Of a stretch of 64,000 nucleotides of DNA, positions 8,055-16,690 are shown in pieces. The stretch comes from Massilia kyonggiensis (GTDB taxonomy: Bacteria; Pseudomonadota; Gammaproteobacteria; Burkholderiales; Burkholderiaceae_D), in NCBI RefSeq assembly GCF_024756235.1, contig NZ_JANUGY010000003.1, forward strand, positions 620,001-684,000, in the 5' to 3' direction. Numbering within the stretch: position 1 is the stretch's first letter; every line of letters begins with the position of its first letter. The translations under genes and the position numbers were made by a program. The notes beneath the pieces are model-generated. The model was given only the letters and a program-made list of their open reading frames with translations. It was not told the DNA's origin and did no database searches.

Positions 8055-9371
8055 TTGAATCGCCTGTTCTTCCGGTTCTTCGTGCTCGTCATGCTGTCGA
8101 TCACGGCGGCGACGTTCGTCATCTATTTCGTGTTCGCGCGCCTGTTCGGCGATCCGCTGGACGACATCGCGCGGCGCCAGGCGTCGGCGCAGATCTTCCT
8201 GCTCGAGCAATATGTCGACCGCGCGCCGGCCGACGAGTGGCTCGGCCGCCTGAACAAGGTGCGCGAAGTGTCGGAGGCCCAATTCGACCTGATCCCGCTC
8301 GACCAGGCGCGCGCCGCCCTGCCCGCCCGCCAGCACGAGTCGCTGGAGCGGGGCGACGTCGTGCTCGATCCGCAGCACAAGGCGTTCTTCCGGCGCGTCG
8401 ACCTGAACGGCGACCGCTACATCGGCAGCAACGAGGAAGCGATCCGCGCCTACAACCTGCCGATCGACCTCGGCCAGGCGCTCGCGATGGAAGTGGTGCG
8501 CTACGTCGTCGTGGCGCTGGCGCTGCTCGTGCCCATCGCGCTGTGGTCGCGCTCGCACTGGCAGGCATTGCAGAAGCTGTCGCGCGTGGCGGATGAATTC
8601 GGTGCCGGGCAGCTGTCTGCCCGGGCCGATCTGAAGCCGGCGGACGCCGTCTATCCGCTGGCCGAACGCATCAATGCGATGGCCGAGCGCATCCAGGGGC
8701 TGCTGGAGGCGCAGAAGAACCTGCTGCACTCCGTGTCGCACGAACTCCGCACGCCGATCGCGCGGCTGGAATTCGCGCTGGAACTGCTGGCCGAGCGCGC
8801 CGGGGACCCGGCCCTGTCCAAGCGCATCGCGGCGATGGAAGGCGACCTGACGGAATTGAACGACCTCGTCAACGAACTGCTGTCGATGAGCAAGCTGGAC
8901 AACGCCCAGGGCCCGCAGCGCGCCCTGTTCGAGATGGAACCGCTGCTGCGCGAATGCACGGACGGCCTGCACCCGCGCCCGCAGCGCCTGCATGTGGATT
9001 TGGGCGAGCGCCTGGGCAGCGTGGACGGCGACCGCCGCCTGATCGGCCGCGCCATCGGCAACCTGCTCCGCAATGCGCAGAAGTATGCGGCGCACGAGGT
9101 CGCGCTACGCGTGCGGCGCGACGATTGCCGCATCGAGATCGCCGTCGAGGACGACGGTCCCGGCATTCCCGAAGAAGAACGGGAGCGGATCTTCGAACCG
9201 TTCTACCGCCTCGACCGCAGCCGCGACCGCGCCACGGGCGGCTTCGGCCTGGGGCTGTCGATCGCGTACAAGGCGATCGCGCTGCACGGCGGCCACCTGA
9301 AAGTCGAGCAATCGACGCTGGGCGGCGCCCGCTTCGTGATCAGCCTGCCGGACGGCGTGTTGTCGGCCTGA
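8055..9371 (+). CDS. Sensor histidine kinase, RstB-like
   Basis: Membrane two-component kinase of 438 residues. TM1 lies at about 5-25, a periplasmic region of about 125 residues follows, and TM2 at about 150-170 precedes a HAMP segment. The DHp box VSHELRTPIARLEF has phospho-acceptor His229. The ATPase domain shows N (LLRNAQKY), G1 (DDGPGIP), F (EPFYR) and G2 (GGFGLGLSI) boxes. Architecture and the N-terminal region match RstB. TTG 8055 is preferred because GGAGG at 8042-8046 sits 8 nt upstream; another TTG at 8031 lacks this. The partner is probably the regulator at 3416-4102. The stop codon abuts the stop of the convergent dsbA-like gene with no gap. Confidence 0.88.
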   Translation: MNRLFFRFFVLVMLSITAATFVIYFVFARLFGDPLDDIARRQASAQIFLLEQYVDRAPADEWLGRLNKVREVSEAQFDLIPLDQARAALPARQHESLERGDVVLDPQHKAFFRRVDLNGDRYIGSNEEAIRAYNLPIDLGQALAMEVVRYVVVALALLVPIALWSRSHWQALQKLSRVADEFGAGQLSARADLKPADAVYPLAERINAMAERIQGLLEAQKNLLHSVSHELRTPIARLEFALELLAERAGDPALSKRIAAMEGDLTELNDLVNELLSMSKLDNAQGPQRALFEMEPLLRECTDGLHPRPQRLHVDLGERLGSVDGDRRLIGRAIGNLLRNAQKYAAHEVALRVRRDDCRIEIAVEDDGPGIPEEERERIFEPFYRLDRSRDRATGGFGLGLSIAYKAIALHGGHLKVEQSTLGGARFVISLPDGVLSA

Positions 9372-10040
9372 TTACTTCGCCTGCAAGGCCTTGTCGACGA
9401 GCTTGTCCGCCACGTGCAGCGTGGCCTTGAACACGGCGTCGCGGTCCGCGCCCTCCATCTGGCGGGACAGCAGCCCGGGGTTCGTCAGGAAGCGGCCGCC
9501 GACGATGAGCGTGGGCGCGGATTCCACCTGATAGCTGGCCGCGATCCGTTCGAGCTGGCGCAGGCGCGTCGTCACGCCGAACGAATTCCACGCTTCCAGG
9601 AATGCCGCGCGGTCGAGGCCGTTCTTCGCCGCCCAGTCGATGATGACGTCGTCCTTGTTCAAACGGATATGGTCCACGTGGACGGCCTTGAACACTTTCT
9701 CGTGCATGTCGCCGAGCCGCCCCAGCGCCTCGAGCGTCAGGAACAGATGCGCTTCCGGATCGGCCTGCCCCGTCGACGGATAGTGCATGCGGCGCACCGT
9801 GATGCGGTCGCCTTCCTTCCTGATCCACTCCTCCAATAACGGCTCCAGCGCATTGCACACCGGGCAGTGGTACATGAAGAACTCGATAACCTCGACCTTG
9901 TTGCCGGTCGCCTGCACGGGCTGCGGACGGGCGAGCGTGGCATAGTCGACGCCGTTCTGCGGGACGGCGGGCGACGCGGATGCGAGAGATACCGACAGGG
10001 ACAGCAGCAGGCCGAGGCCGGCGGCACGCAGGAGACGCAT
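9372..10040 (-). CDS. DsbA-like thiol:disulfide interchange protein with CPVC active site
   Basis: Periplasmic thioredoxin-fold oxidase of 222 residues. A signal peptide ends near ASASPAV. The active site is C59-P-V-C62 within FFMYHCPVC, and the cis-Pro loop is ESAPTLIVGG. The DsbA helical insertion separates the two thioredoxin halves. It is a paralogue of the 10445-11107 gene: strings such as VQATG(N/K)KVEVIEFFMYHCP and FLEAWNSFGVTT are nearly the same. The dipeptide is PV where classical DsbA has PH, which should alter redox potential. ATG 10040 has GAAGGA at proper spacing; an upstream TTG does not. It is the last gene of a three-gene unit. Confidence 0.88.
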   Translation of the reverse strand: MRLLRAAGLGLLLSLSVSLASASPAVPQNGVDYATLARPQPVQATGNKVEVIEFFMYHCPVCNALEPLLEEWIRKEGDRITVRRMHYPSTGQADPEAHLFLTLEALGRLGDMHEKVFKAVHVDHIRLNKDDVIIDWAAKNGLDRAAFLEAWNSFGVTTRLRQLERIAASYQVESAPTLIVGGRFLTNPGLLSRQMEGADRDAVFKATLHVADKLVDKALQAK

Positions 10041-10092
10041 GGGCAATCCTTCAGGTCGTGGAAAACCTGGAGATTACCATTTCCTTAAGGAA

Positions 10093-10425
10093 TTATCGAC
10101 GTCCGACCGGTTCCGGGGCTTCCGGCTTCACGTGGCGCAGCGCGTACCCCAGGTGTTCCCACCAGTGATCGCGCGAACGCACGGTCAGCAGGCATTGCCG
10201 GTCGATTTCGCCCTTGAACACGGGGTCCTGGCACTTGTTCGTCACCAGCGCGTTGCGCTGGTTTTCGGCGTTCACCAGCGCAACGGTGAGCCAGAATACA
10301 AGTCCTACGAGCGCGACCACGAGCATCCAGGCTGCGTGGTTCCAGTTACTCGAATCAAACAGATGCTCCTCGTCCGGTTTGGACTTGTCGTACATCCTCA
10401 GGATCTTGCCTTCGACATCACTCAT
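10093..10425 (-). CDS. Small single-pass membrane protein between two dsbA genes
   Basis: A 110-residue protein with no family I can name. One transmembrane helix (about 33-52, AAWMLVVALVGLVFWLTVAL) follows a charged N-terminal segment with an Asp/Glu-rich patch. The C-terminal 55 residues contain two cysteines (NKCQD and RQCLL) and end in a Pro/Arg-rich tail. If the C-terminal side is periplasmic, the cysteines could be a DsbA substrate or partner site; this is inference. It starts 19 nt after the upstream dsbA stop and precedes the second dsbA by 52 nt, so co-transcription is likely. Confidence 0.7.
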   Translation of the reverse strand: MSDVEGKILRMYDKSKPDEEHLFDSSNWNHAAWMLVVALVGLVFWLTVALVNAENQRNALVTNKCQDPVFKGEIDRQCLLTVRSRDHWWEHLGYALRHVKPEAPEPVGRR

Positions 10426-10444
10426 TGCGCTGTTTCTTACCTTT

Positions 10445-11107
10445 TTATTTCGACTTGGCTGCTTTCGCGACCAGGGCGTCCATCACTTGCAGCGTGGCGC
10501 CGAACAGGGCCGGCTCGTTCTGGGTCTTGACCGAATTGTAGACCAATGCGGGCGACGTCTGGTACTTGCCGTCGATGATGATGGTCGGCACGCTGTCGAC
10601 CTTGTAATCGGTGGTGATCTGCGGCAGGCGGCGCAGCTTGGTCGTCACGCCGAACGAGTTCCAGGCTTCCAGGAACTTGTTGCGGTCGATACCGTTCTTC
10701 GAAACCCAGTCGATGATGGCCGCATCCGTGTTCAGGCGCAGGCGATCCACGTGCCAGGCCTTGAAGACTTTCGGCTGGAACTCTTCGGCCTTGCCCAGCG
10801 CTTCCAGCGTCAGGCGCAGGTGCGCTTCCGGATCGTTGGGGCCCGACGACGGCAGGTGCACACGCTTGAACACGATGTTGTCACCCTGCTTTTTGACCCA
10901 CTGTTCGAGCTGGGGTTCCAGCGCGTTGCAGTGCGGGCAGTGGTACATGAAGAACTCGATCACCTCGACCTTTTTACCCGTGGCCTGCACCGGTTGCGGC
11001 TGAGCGAGCGTCACGTACTCGACACCGTTCTTCGGGTCGGTCGGCGAAGCGAAAGCGGTGCTGGCGGCGAGGACGGTGGCGAGCAGGGCAAAACGCAGGG
11101 AACGCAT
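10445..11107 (-). CDS. dsbA: Thiol:disulfide interchange protein DsbA
   Basis: Periplasmic disulfide-bond-forming oxidase of 220 residues. The signal peptide ends at STAFASP. The active site is C57-P-H-C60, the classical DsbA dipeptide, and the cis-Pro loop is DSVPTIIIDG. The start at ATG 11107 has AAGGA upstream. It heads a unit with the 110-residue membrane protein and the CPVC paralogue. DsbA donates disulfides to exported proteins and is recycled by DsbB, which is not in this window. Confidence 0.9.
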   Translation of the reverse strand: MRSLRFALLATVLAASTAFASPTDPKNGVEYVTLAQPQPVQATGKKVEVIEFFMYHCPHCNALEPQLEQWVKKQGDNIVFKRVHLPSSGPNDPEAHLRLTLEALGKAEEFQPKVFKAWHVDRLRLNTDAAIIDWVSKNGIDRNKFLEAWNSFGVTTKLRRLPQITTDYKVDSVPTIIIDGKYQTSPALVYNSVKTQNEPALFGATLQVMDALVAKAAKSK

Positions 11108-11217
11108 AGTTATCCTTCTTGGGTTGATTGAGCGAACGACGCGAGATTACCACTTTTTCGGCCCCCAGCCTTAGCCGGGGCTTATTTCTTGCAATTGGTT
11201 ACCGTCGTAACCAACAC

Positions 11218-11271
11218 CCGGGGTCAGAGCCCGATTTTGGGCAATTTCCAAAAAATGGGCCCTGACCCCGG
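11218..11271. repeat. Short palindromic element with GGGGTCAG/CTGACCCC ends
   Basis: The 10-bp ends CCGGGGTCAG (11218-11227) and CTGACCCCGG (11262-11271) are perfect inverted repeats. Inner pairing continues (GCCC with GGGC, ATTTTGG with CCAAAAAAT), so the whole 54-bp unit can fold into one hairpin. It lies 4 bp beyond the btuB stop codon and may act as a 3' stabiliser or terminator. The GGGGTCAGAG end matches the element at 35969-36103, so this is a dispersed family. Relation to REP/RAYT-type elements is inferred from the motif. Confidence 0.7.
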
Positions 11272-11275
11272 TTTG

Positions 11276-13258
11276 TCAGAAGTCGTACCGGGCCGACAAT
11301 TTCAGTTGACGTCCGTCGCTCGGGTAGATACCGCCCTTGCACGAGAACGCATTGCTGAAGTAGTGACGGTCCGCCAGGTTCAGCCCCGTCGCGGCGACTT
11401 CCCACGCGCCCAGCTTGATGCTGTAGCGCGCGTCGAGCGTCGTGTACGACGGGATGCGTGCGCCGCAGCCGTTGCTGAAGTCGCTGCCGTAGCGCTGGCT
11501 GTCGACCCATTGCACGCCCACGTCGGCCGACTGGCCATTGCCCGGCACCCAAGCCAAGCGCGCCGTCACGACGTTCTTCGGCACGAGCGCCAGTTCGCGG
11601 CCGGCGTTCGGGCCGTCCGTGAAGTGCGCGATCACGTGCTGCAGGTGCGCTGCTGCCCGCCAGCCCGCCGTCAGCGCGGCCTCGGCGTCGATCTCGAAGC
11701 CCTTGCGTTCGGTCGGATCGAGGTTCGTGTTCGCGCCCCAGCCGCCGTTCAGCGTCGGGTCGTAGAAAATCTCGTTGTTCAGGCGATGGCGGAACACGCG
11801 CATCGTCACGGTGCGGCTGTCGTCGCCCGGCGCGTGGCGCAGGGTCGTGCCCAGTTCGAGGTCATGCGACGTCTGCGCCTTCAGGATGTCGAGGCTGGAG
11901 CGGTAGCCGTTCTCGTCGACGTTGGCCACGCGGTAGCTCTGCCCCGCCTTCGCGTAGACCTCGACGAGCGGGTGCACGCGATAGCTGGCCTGCGCTTCCC
12001 ACGCGTTCTGCGACTGCGAGCGGTCTTCCGGCGCGACGCCGCCCACGACATCGACGACGCTCTTGTCGAAGTTCTCATGGCGCGCGCCCAGGGCGATGCG
12101 GCCGTCGTGGGCCGGGTCGAAACGCAGCTCGTCGCGCAGGTACACCGCCTTCGACGACTGGCTCGCGTCGGCGCTCGAGAACGACGATGTCGTCTTGCGC
12201 TTCCAGCGTGTGAAGTCCACGCCGCCCACGAGTTCATTGAGCATGCCGCCGACGTCGGACAGCCAGCGGGCGCGCGGCGAGAACTGGTCCTGGCGGCCGT
12301 CGTACGCATTGGTCGAGCCGAACGACAGGTAGTTTGACCGCACGTTGCGTTCGCGGTGCGACAGGTCGGCGGCCAGGTCGACGGCGCCCAGGCGATATTC
12401 GGCGAAGACGTTCGCGCGGTCCGTGTTCAGCGAGCCGAAGTCGTCCGGCGTCGCGGCCTGGCGCGGGTCCGCGTCGAACTGGGCCAGCGACAGCGCGCCG
12501 GGAAGGCGCGTATCCTGGCGCGCGCTCTCGACGTGGATGCCGGCGCGGCCGCCCGTGAAGCGGGTCTGCACGTTGAGAGATGCCGTCGTCTGGTCGAAGT
12601 CGCTGTTGCGACGATAATTGTTGCTGCCCTGGCGCGCGACGGCGATGTCGGCGCTCACGTTGCCCGCAGTCTGCGACAGCGATGCGCGCAGATCGTGCTC
12701 ACGGAACGAGCCGCCTTCCGCGAACACGGATCCATGCAGGCCGCCGTCCACGTTGCGCCGGGTCGTGATCTGGATGACGCCGCCGGTAGCGCCTTCGCCA
12801 TACAGCACACTGCCGCCGCCGCGGGTGATCTCGATGCGTTCGACCGTGTCGATCGGGATCGTCGACAGCACGGTATTCGCCAGTTCGTTCTCGTTCAGGC
12901 GCACGCCGTCGACCATGATCACCATGTTCTGCGCGCTGTTGGCGCCGAAGCCGCGCAGGTCGAGCGCGAAGTCGGGCGAGGAGTCCAGGCTCTGGCGACC
13001 GAACACGCCGCCGATCTTGCGGATCGCGCTGTTCACGTCGTTGACGCCGGCGCGGCGGATGTCGTCCTGCGTGATGACGGTGGCGCCGATCGGACGCAGG
13101 GTTTCCACGCTCGGGAAACGGGAACCGGTGATGACGACGGTCGATGGGTTGCCGTCCTGGGCGAAGACTCCACTCGTGGAGAAGGACAGGACGATGGCAC
13201 AGGCCAGCGCGATCGGCTTGATAGCCGGCGCGCCGCGGGTGGAGGCGGCAGTATGCAT
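11276..13258 (-). CDS. btuB: TonB-dependent receptor, BtuB-like (cobalamin/corrinoid uptake)
   Basis: Outer-membrane TonB-dependent receptor of 660 residues. A signal peptide (SFSTSGVFAQDG) precedes a TonB-box-like TVVITGSR and the plug domain, with its MVIMVDGVRLNE and IEITRGGGSVLYGEGATGGVI blocks. A 22-strand-type barrel follows and ends in LSARYDF with terminal Phe. Length and architecture fit BtuB. The decisive context is the cobalamin riboswitch at about 13330-13512, so vitamin B12 or related corrinoids are the likely cargo. ATG 13258 has no strong Shine-Dalgarno, in keeping with riboswitch control of initiation. A palindromic element follows the stop immediately. Confidence 0.88.
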   Translation of the reverse strand: MHTAASTRGAPAIKPIALACAIVLSFSTSGVFAQDGNPSTVVITGSRFPSVETLRPIGATVITQDDIRRAGVNDVNSAIRKIGGVFGRQSLDSSPDFALDLRGFGANSAQNMVIMVDGVRLNENELANTVLSTIPIDTVERIEITRGGGSVLYGEGATGGVIQITTRRNVDGGLHGSVFAEGGSFREHDLRASLSQTAGNVSADIAVARQGSNNYRRNSDFDQTTASLNVQTRFTGGRAGIHVESARQDTRLPGALSLAQFDADPRQAATPDDFGSLNTDRANVFAEYRLGAVDLAADLSHRERNVRSNYLSFGSTNAYDGRQDQFSPRARWLSDVGGMLNELVGGVDFTRWKRKTTSSFSSADASQSSKAVYLRDELRFDPAHDGRIALGARHENFDKSVVDVVGGVAPEDRSQSQNAWEAQASYRVHPLVEVYAKAGQSYRVANVDENGYRSSLDILKAQTSHDLELGTTLRHAPGDDSRTVTMRVFRHRLNNEIFYDPTLNGGWGANTNLDPTERKGFEIDAEAALTAGWRAAAHLQHVIAHFTDGPNAGRELALVPKNVVTARLAWVPGNGQSADVGVQWVDSQRYGSDFSNGCGARIPSYTTLDARYSIKLGAWEVAATGLNLADRHYFSNAFSCKGGIYPSDGRQLKLSARYDF

Positions 13259-13329
13259 TGGATGTTCAGTGTTCGTTTGGCACCGGCAAGCGTCCCCGCA
13301 CGCCGGCGTACACAAAAGCGCGGCGTCAA

Positions 13330-13512
13330 GCCGGCTTCCCCTGTCTGGCCGGTCTCCGGGCTCCAAGACGGACCGTCCCACCTTCCTATGCAAGCACAGT
13401 GGCTGTCGGGGCGGCCTGTCGCCATGCGGCGACGCTTGTTTACCGTTGCGGGGGCAGCACACGTTGGCACGCCGCCGGAGGCGACGCCGCTTCGTGTTTC
13501 CCGTTTAACTGC
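13330..13512 (-). promoter_or_regulatory. Cobalamin (B12) riboswitch upstream of btuB
   Basis: Read on the minus strand, the conserved core appears in the expected order. AACGGGAA lies at about 13506-13499, then GTGCC, then the B12 box GCTGCCCCCGCAACGG at 13458-13443. GCCACTG follows at 13403-13397, and finally GAGCCCGGAGACCGGCC at 13363-13347, which matches the end box before the receptor-specific paired region. It ends about 70 nt before the btuB start. Adenosylcobalamin binding should lower receptor expression; this is family knowledge, not seen here. Confidence 0.92.
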
Positions 13513-13602
13513 ACGCGCAGACGCGCATGCGGGCACCAGAACCCCGAGATTATAACCTGTATAGTGTGGGCACAAAAATAACAGCCACGCCAGGGGTCTT
13601 GC

Positions 13603-15741
13603 ATGCATCCTCGTTTCCGCTTTCGCCTTGCCATCGCCATCGTCCTGCTGCTGGCGGGGGCGGTGTTCGCCGCGCCGCTGCTTCCATCGTCCCCCGATGG
13701 CATCGCCCTGGCCAAGCCCGATGCCGCCGCCGTGCGCGTGCCCAGCAGCCCGGATGCCTGGGGCGGTCCGCGCACGGGACGCGAGCCCACGCTGTCGGAC
13801 CGCGTCGTCCACTACGACATCGCCGCCACGCTCGATCCGGTCAAACACACGGTCACGGGCCGCGAACGGCTCACGTGGCGCAACCGCGGCAACGTCGCCG
13901 TCAGCAGGGTCTACCTGCACCTGTACATGAACGCGTTCGAGAGCGCGGGCAGCACGTATTTCACCGAGCGGCGCGGGCGCGACGGCACCTTCCGCTCCGG
14001 CGTCGACATCAAGGACGCGTGGGGCCACATCGCCCTGCGCCGCGTTGCGCAGGGAAGCGCGGGCGTGCCGTGGACCTTCGTCCATCCCGACAACGGCCCG
14101 GCGACGGACCACACTGTCGTGCGCTTCGACCTGCCGCAGGCGGTTGCGCCGGGCGCGTCGACGACGCTCGACATCGACTTCGTCACGCAGCTGCCGCGCG
14201 TCGTCGCGCGCGCCGGGTACTTCGGCACCTTCCACCTCGTCGCCCAGTGGTTTCCGAAGATCGGCGTGCTGGAACTGCCGGGCGAACGTGGCGCCACGTC
14301 GCCGCGCTGGAACGTGCACGAGTACCATTTGAATTCCGAGTTCTATGCGGACTTCGGCAGCTACGACGTCAAACTGACCGTCCCGCGCGACTACACCGTG
14401 GGCGCGACGGGCGAACCGGTCGGCGCCCCGGTCGACAAGGACGGCATGCGCACGTGGCGCTTCGTACAGGGCGACGTCCACGACTTCGCCTGGACGGCCG
14501 ACAATCAAACGGCGCAGCCGCTCGTCGACACATGGTCCGGCCCGGGCAGCCCGCCCGTGACGGTGACCGTGCTGTACCCGCCCGAATTCGCCGCGAGCGC
14601 GGCGCCCGCACTGAAGGCGGCAAAGGAATCGCTGACGTATTTCTCGAACACGCTGGGACCGTACCCGTACAAGACGCTGACCATCGTGATCCCTCCGTAC
14701 AACGCGGAGGAAGCGGCCGGCATGGAATACCCGACGTTCTTCACGGCCGAGGCCTACCGGACCGTCGAACCGCGCACGGCAAACCAGTTCGCCCTCGCCT
14801 TCGTCACCATCCACGAATTTGGCCACGGCTATTTCTACGGCCTGCTCGCATCGAACGAATTCGAGGAACCGCTGCTGGACGAAGGCCTCAACGAATACTG
14901 GGACAACCGCATGATGCGCGACCAGGGCCAGCTCGCCTACATCGCGACGCCGCTGCTCGCCCGCCTCGGCTTCGCGCCCGGCTACCCGACCTTCGACGCC
15001 GAACGCATCGCGACGCCGCGCCACGACCCGGCCGATCCGCCCGGCGCCAACGCGTGGCACCGGTTGCAGGATATCGGCCCCGTCTACACGCGCACGGCGA
15101 TCCTGATGCGCGACCTGGAAGCGCGCATCGGCAGGGCGCCGATGGAGCGCGCGTTCAAGGAATACTACCGGCGCTGGAAGTTCCGCCACCCGAGCACCGC
15201 CGACCTGCGCGAGACGCTGGCCGAGGTGACGGGCCAGCGCGCCGTCATCGAGGACGCGTTCGAGCGCCAGGTCTACGCCGTCACCCGCGTCGACGACAGC
15301 ATCGCCGACCTCACGAGCACCGAGCAGGTGCCGCTCCCCGGCGCACGCGAGAGCCAGGCGGCCGTCGACAAACGCATCGAGGCGGCGCGTGCGGCATGGC
15401 GCAAGACGCATCCGGACGGCACCGGGCCGTACCCGTACCGCACGGAGGTGACAGTCCGCCGTCATGGTGCGCCGGTGCCGCAGACGCTCGTCGTGAAATT
15501 CGCCGACGGCAGCACGGAGACCGCCCGCTGGGATGCCGACGAACGCTGGCACGAGTTCACCTGGACGAAACCGGCAAAGGCCGTCTCGGCCGAACTCGAT
15601 CCGCAGCGGCTGCACTACCTGGACGTGAACAAGCTCGATGACAGCCGCACGCTCGAACCGGATGCGCGCGCATCGCACCGCTGGGGCTTCGAGTTCGCCG
15701 CCGTCGTCAACTATCTCCTTGCCCTGATCGCGACTTTATGA
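13603..15741 (+). CDS. M1 family zinc metallopeptidase (aminopeptidase N-like)
   Basis: A 712-residue exported or membrane-anchored gluzincin peptidase. A signal-anchor lies at about 7-24. The zinc site is HEFGH at 404-408 with the third ligand Glu427 (LLDEGLNEY), giving HExxH-x18-E, and the substrate-recognition GMEYP lies just upstream. The C-terminus ends with a hydrophobic helix (FAAVVNYLLALIATL) that may anchor the protein. The N-terminal all-beta domain typical of M1 enzymes (VHYDIAATLDPVKHTVTGRERL) is present. The stop overlaps the next start by 4 nt (ATGA), so the two are co-translated. Start ATG 13603 lacks a strong ribosome binding site. Confidence 0.87.
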   Translation: MHPRFRFRLAIAIVLLLAGAVFAAPLLPSSPDGIALAKPDAAAVRVPSSPDAWGGPRTGREPTLSDRVVHYDIAATLDPVKHTVTGRERLTWRNRGNVAVSRVYLHLYMNAFESAGSTYFTERRGRDGTFRSGVDIKDAWGHIALRRVAQGSAGVPWTFVHPDNGPATDHTVVRFDLPQAVAPGASTTLDIDFVTQLPRVVARAGYFGTFHLVAQWFPKIGVLELPGERGATSPRWNVHEYHLNSEFYADFGSYDVKLTVPRDYTVGATGEPVGAPVDKDGMRTWRFVQGDVHDFAWTADNQTAQPLVDTWSGPGSPPVTVTVLYPPEFAASAAPALKAAKESLTYFSNTLGPYPYKTLTIVIPPYNAEEAAGMEYPTFFTAEAYRTVEPRTANQFALAFVTIHEFGHGYFYGLLASNEFEEPLLDEGLNEYWDNRMMRDQGQLAYIATPLLARLGFAPGYPTFDAERIATPRHDPADPPGANAWHRLQDIGPVYTRTAILMRDLEARIGRAPMERAFKEYYRRWKFRHPSTADLRETLAEVTGQRAVIEDAFERQVYAVTRVDDSIADLTSTEQVPLPGARESQAAVDKRIEAARAAWRKTHPDGTGPYPYRTEVTVRRHGAPVPQTLVVKFADGSTETARWDADERWHEFTWTKPAKAVSAELDPQRLHYLDVNKLDDSRTLEPDARASHRWGFEFAAVVNYLLALIATL

Positions 15742-16637
15742 CGACCGAAACGATCCTCGAGTCCCCTTCCATCGCACGGCGCGCGGCCGGCCTGCACGGC
15801 GTGCTGCATGCGGCCCGCGCCGCCCTGCAATGGCGTTTGCTGCTGTGGTGGGCCGTGCTCCTGCTGCTGCCGACCGTCGTCGCCGCGCTGCCGGTGTGGG
15901 AGCTGCTGTCCGCCAGTCTCGATCACTCCGTGTACGCGGCCCGTCTCGCCGAGCGCCTCGACATGATCGCGTACGCCGACATCATGCACGGTGCGCGCGA
16001 CCAGTACGCGCCGGCGCTGGGCGCGGGCAGCCTCGTCGCGCTGGTGCTGACGTTGCTGCTGTCGCCGCTGCTGGCCGGGATGGCGCTCACCGCCGCGCGC
16101 GCGCCGGAACCGCTGGCGTCCGGCGCGCTGCTCGCCGCCGGGGCACAGTTTTACCCGCGCCTCGCGCGCATGCTGGCATGGTCGATCGTCCCGTTGGGTG
16201 TGGTTGTGATCGTGGGCAGCTCGGCCCATCATCTGGCCGGCCAGGTCGCCGAGACGGCACGGCTGGAAGCGGACGCCGAACGCGCGGCGCACCTGGCCAC
16301 CCTGGCGACCGTCGTGCTGCTCCTGCTGGCCCACGCCACGATCGACGTCGGCCGCGCCATGCTGGCCGCGGACCGCCGCCGCACGTCCGCCATCGGTGCG
16401 TGGTGGCGCGGTTGCGGACAACTGGCGCGCCGGCCGCTGGCGCTGCTGGGGACCTGGCTCGGCATCACCGCGGCCGGTCTCGCGCTCGCGGCCATGCTTG
16501 CGTTCGCGCGCGTGCACGTGCCGGCGCTGGGGACGGTCGGCACCGCGGCCGCCGTCGTGCTGGCCCAGCTGGTCGTGCTCGTACTCGGATGGATGCGGAT
16601 GGCGCGCCTGTTCGCGCTGGTGGCCCTGCTGCGCTGA
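15738..16637 (+). CDS. Multi-pass inner-membrane protein coupled to the M1 peptidase
   Basis: A 299-residue protein with about six hydrophobic segments (near 35-52, 95-120, 143-160, 182-198, 232-255 and 262-290) and no catalytic motif that I can recognise. Loops are Arg/Ala-rich. It overlaps the M1 peptidase gene by 4 nt. A peptidase followed by a polytopic partner could form a membrane complex or an ABC-2-like accessory, but no ATPase gene is adjacent, so the function is open. Confidence 0.75.
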   Translation: MTTETILESPSIARRAAGLHGVLHAARAALQWRLLLWWAVLLLLPTVVAALPVWELLSASLDHSVYAARLAERLDMIAYADIMHGARDQYAPALGAGSLVALVLTLLLSPLLAGMALTAARAPEPLASGALLAAGAQFYPRLARMLAWSIVPLGVVVIVGSSAHHLAGQVAETARLEADAERAAHLATLATVVLLLLAHATIDVGRAMLAADRRRTSAIGAWWRGCGQLARRPLALLGTWLGITAAGLALAAMLAFARVHVPALGTVGTAAAVVLAQLVVLVLGWMRMARLFALVALLR

Positions 16638-16690
16638 ACCACGCGATCGGCTACCATGAATGTTTCGATTGCCGCCAGAAGGAGCCCGCC

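Noticed and set aside
11163..11181. GCCCC…GGGGC hairpin upstream of dsbA
   Set aside because: No T-run on either strand and no gene end; not a terminator.
13033..15678. Long minus-strand frame opposite the M1 peptidase
   Set aside because: Shadow of the M1 peptidase and an extension of the btuB region; no recognisable motif.
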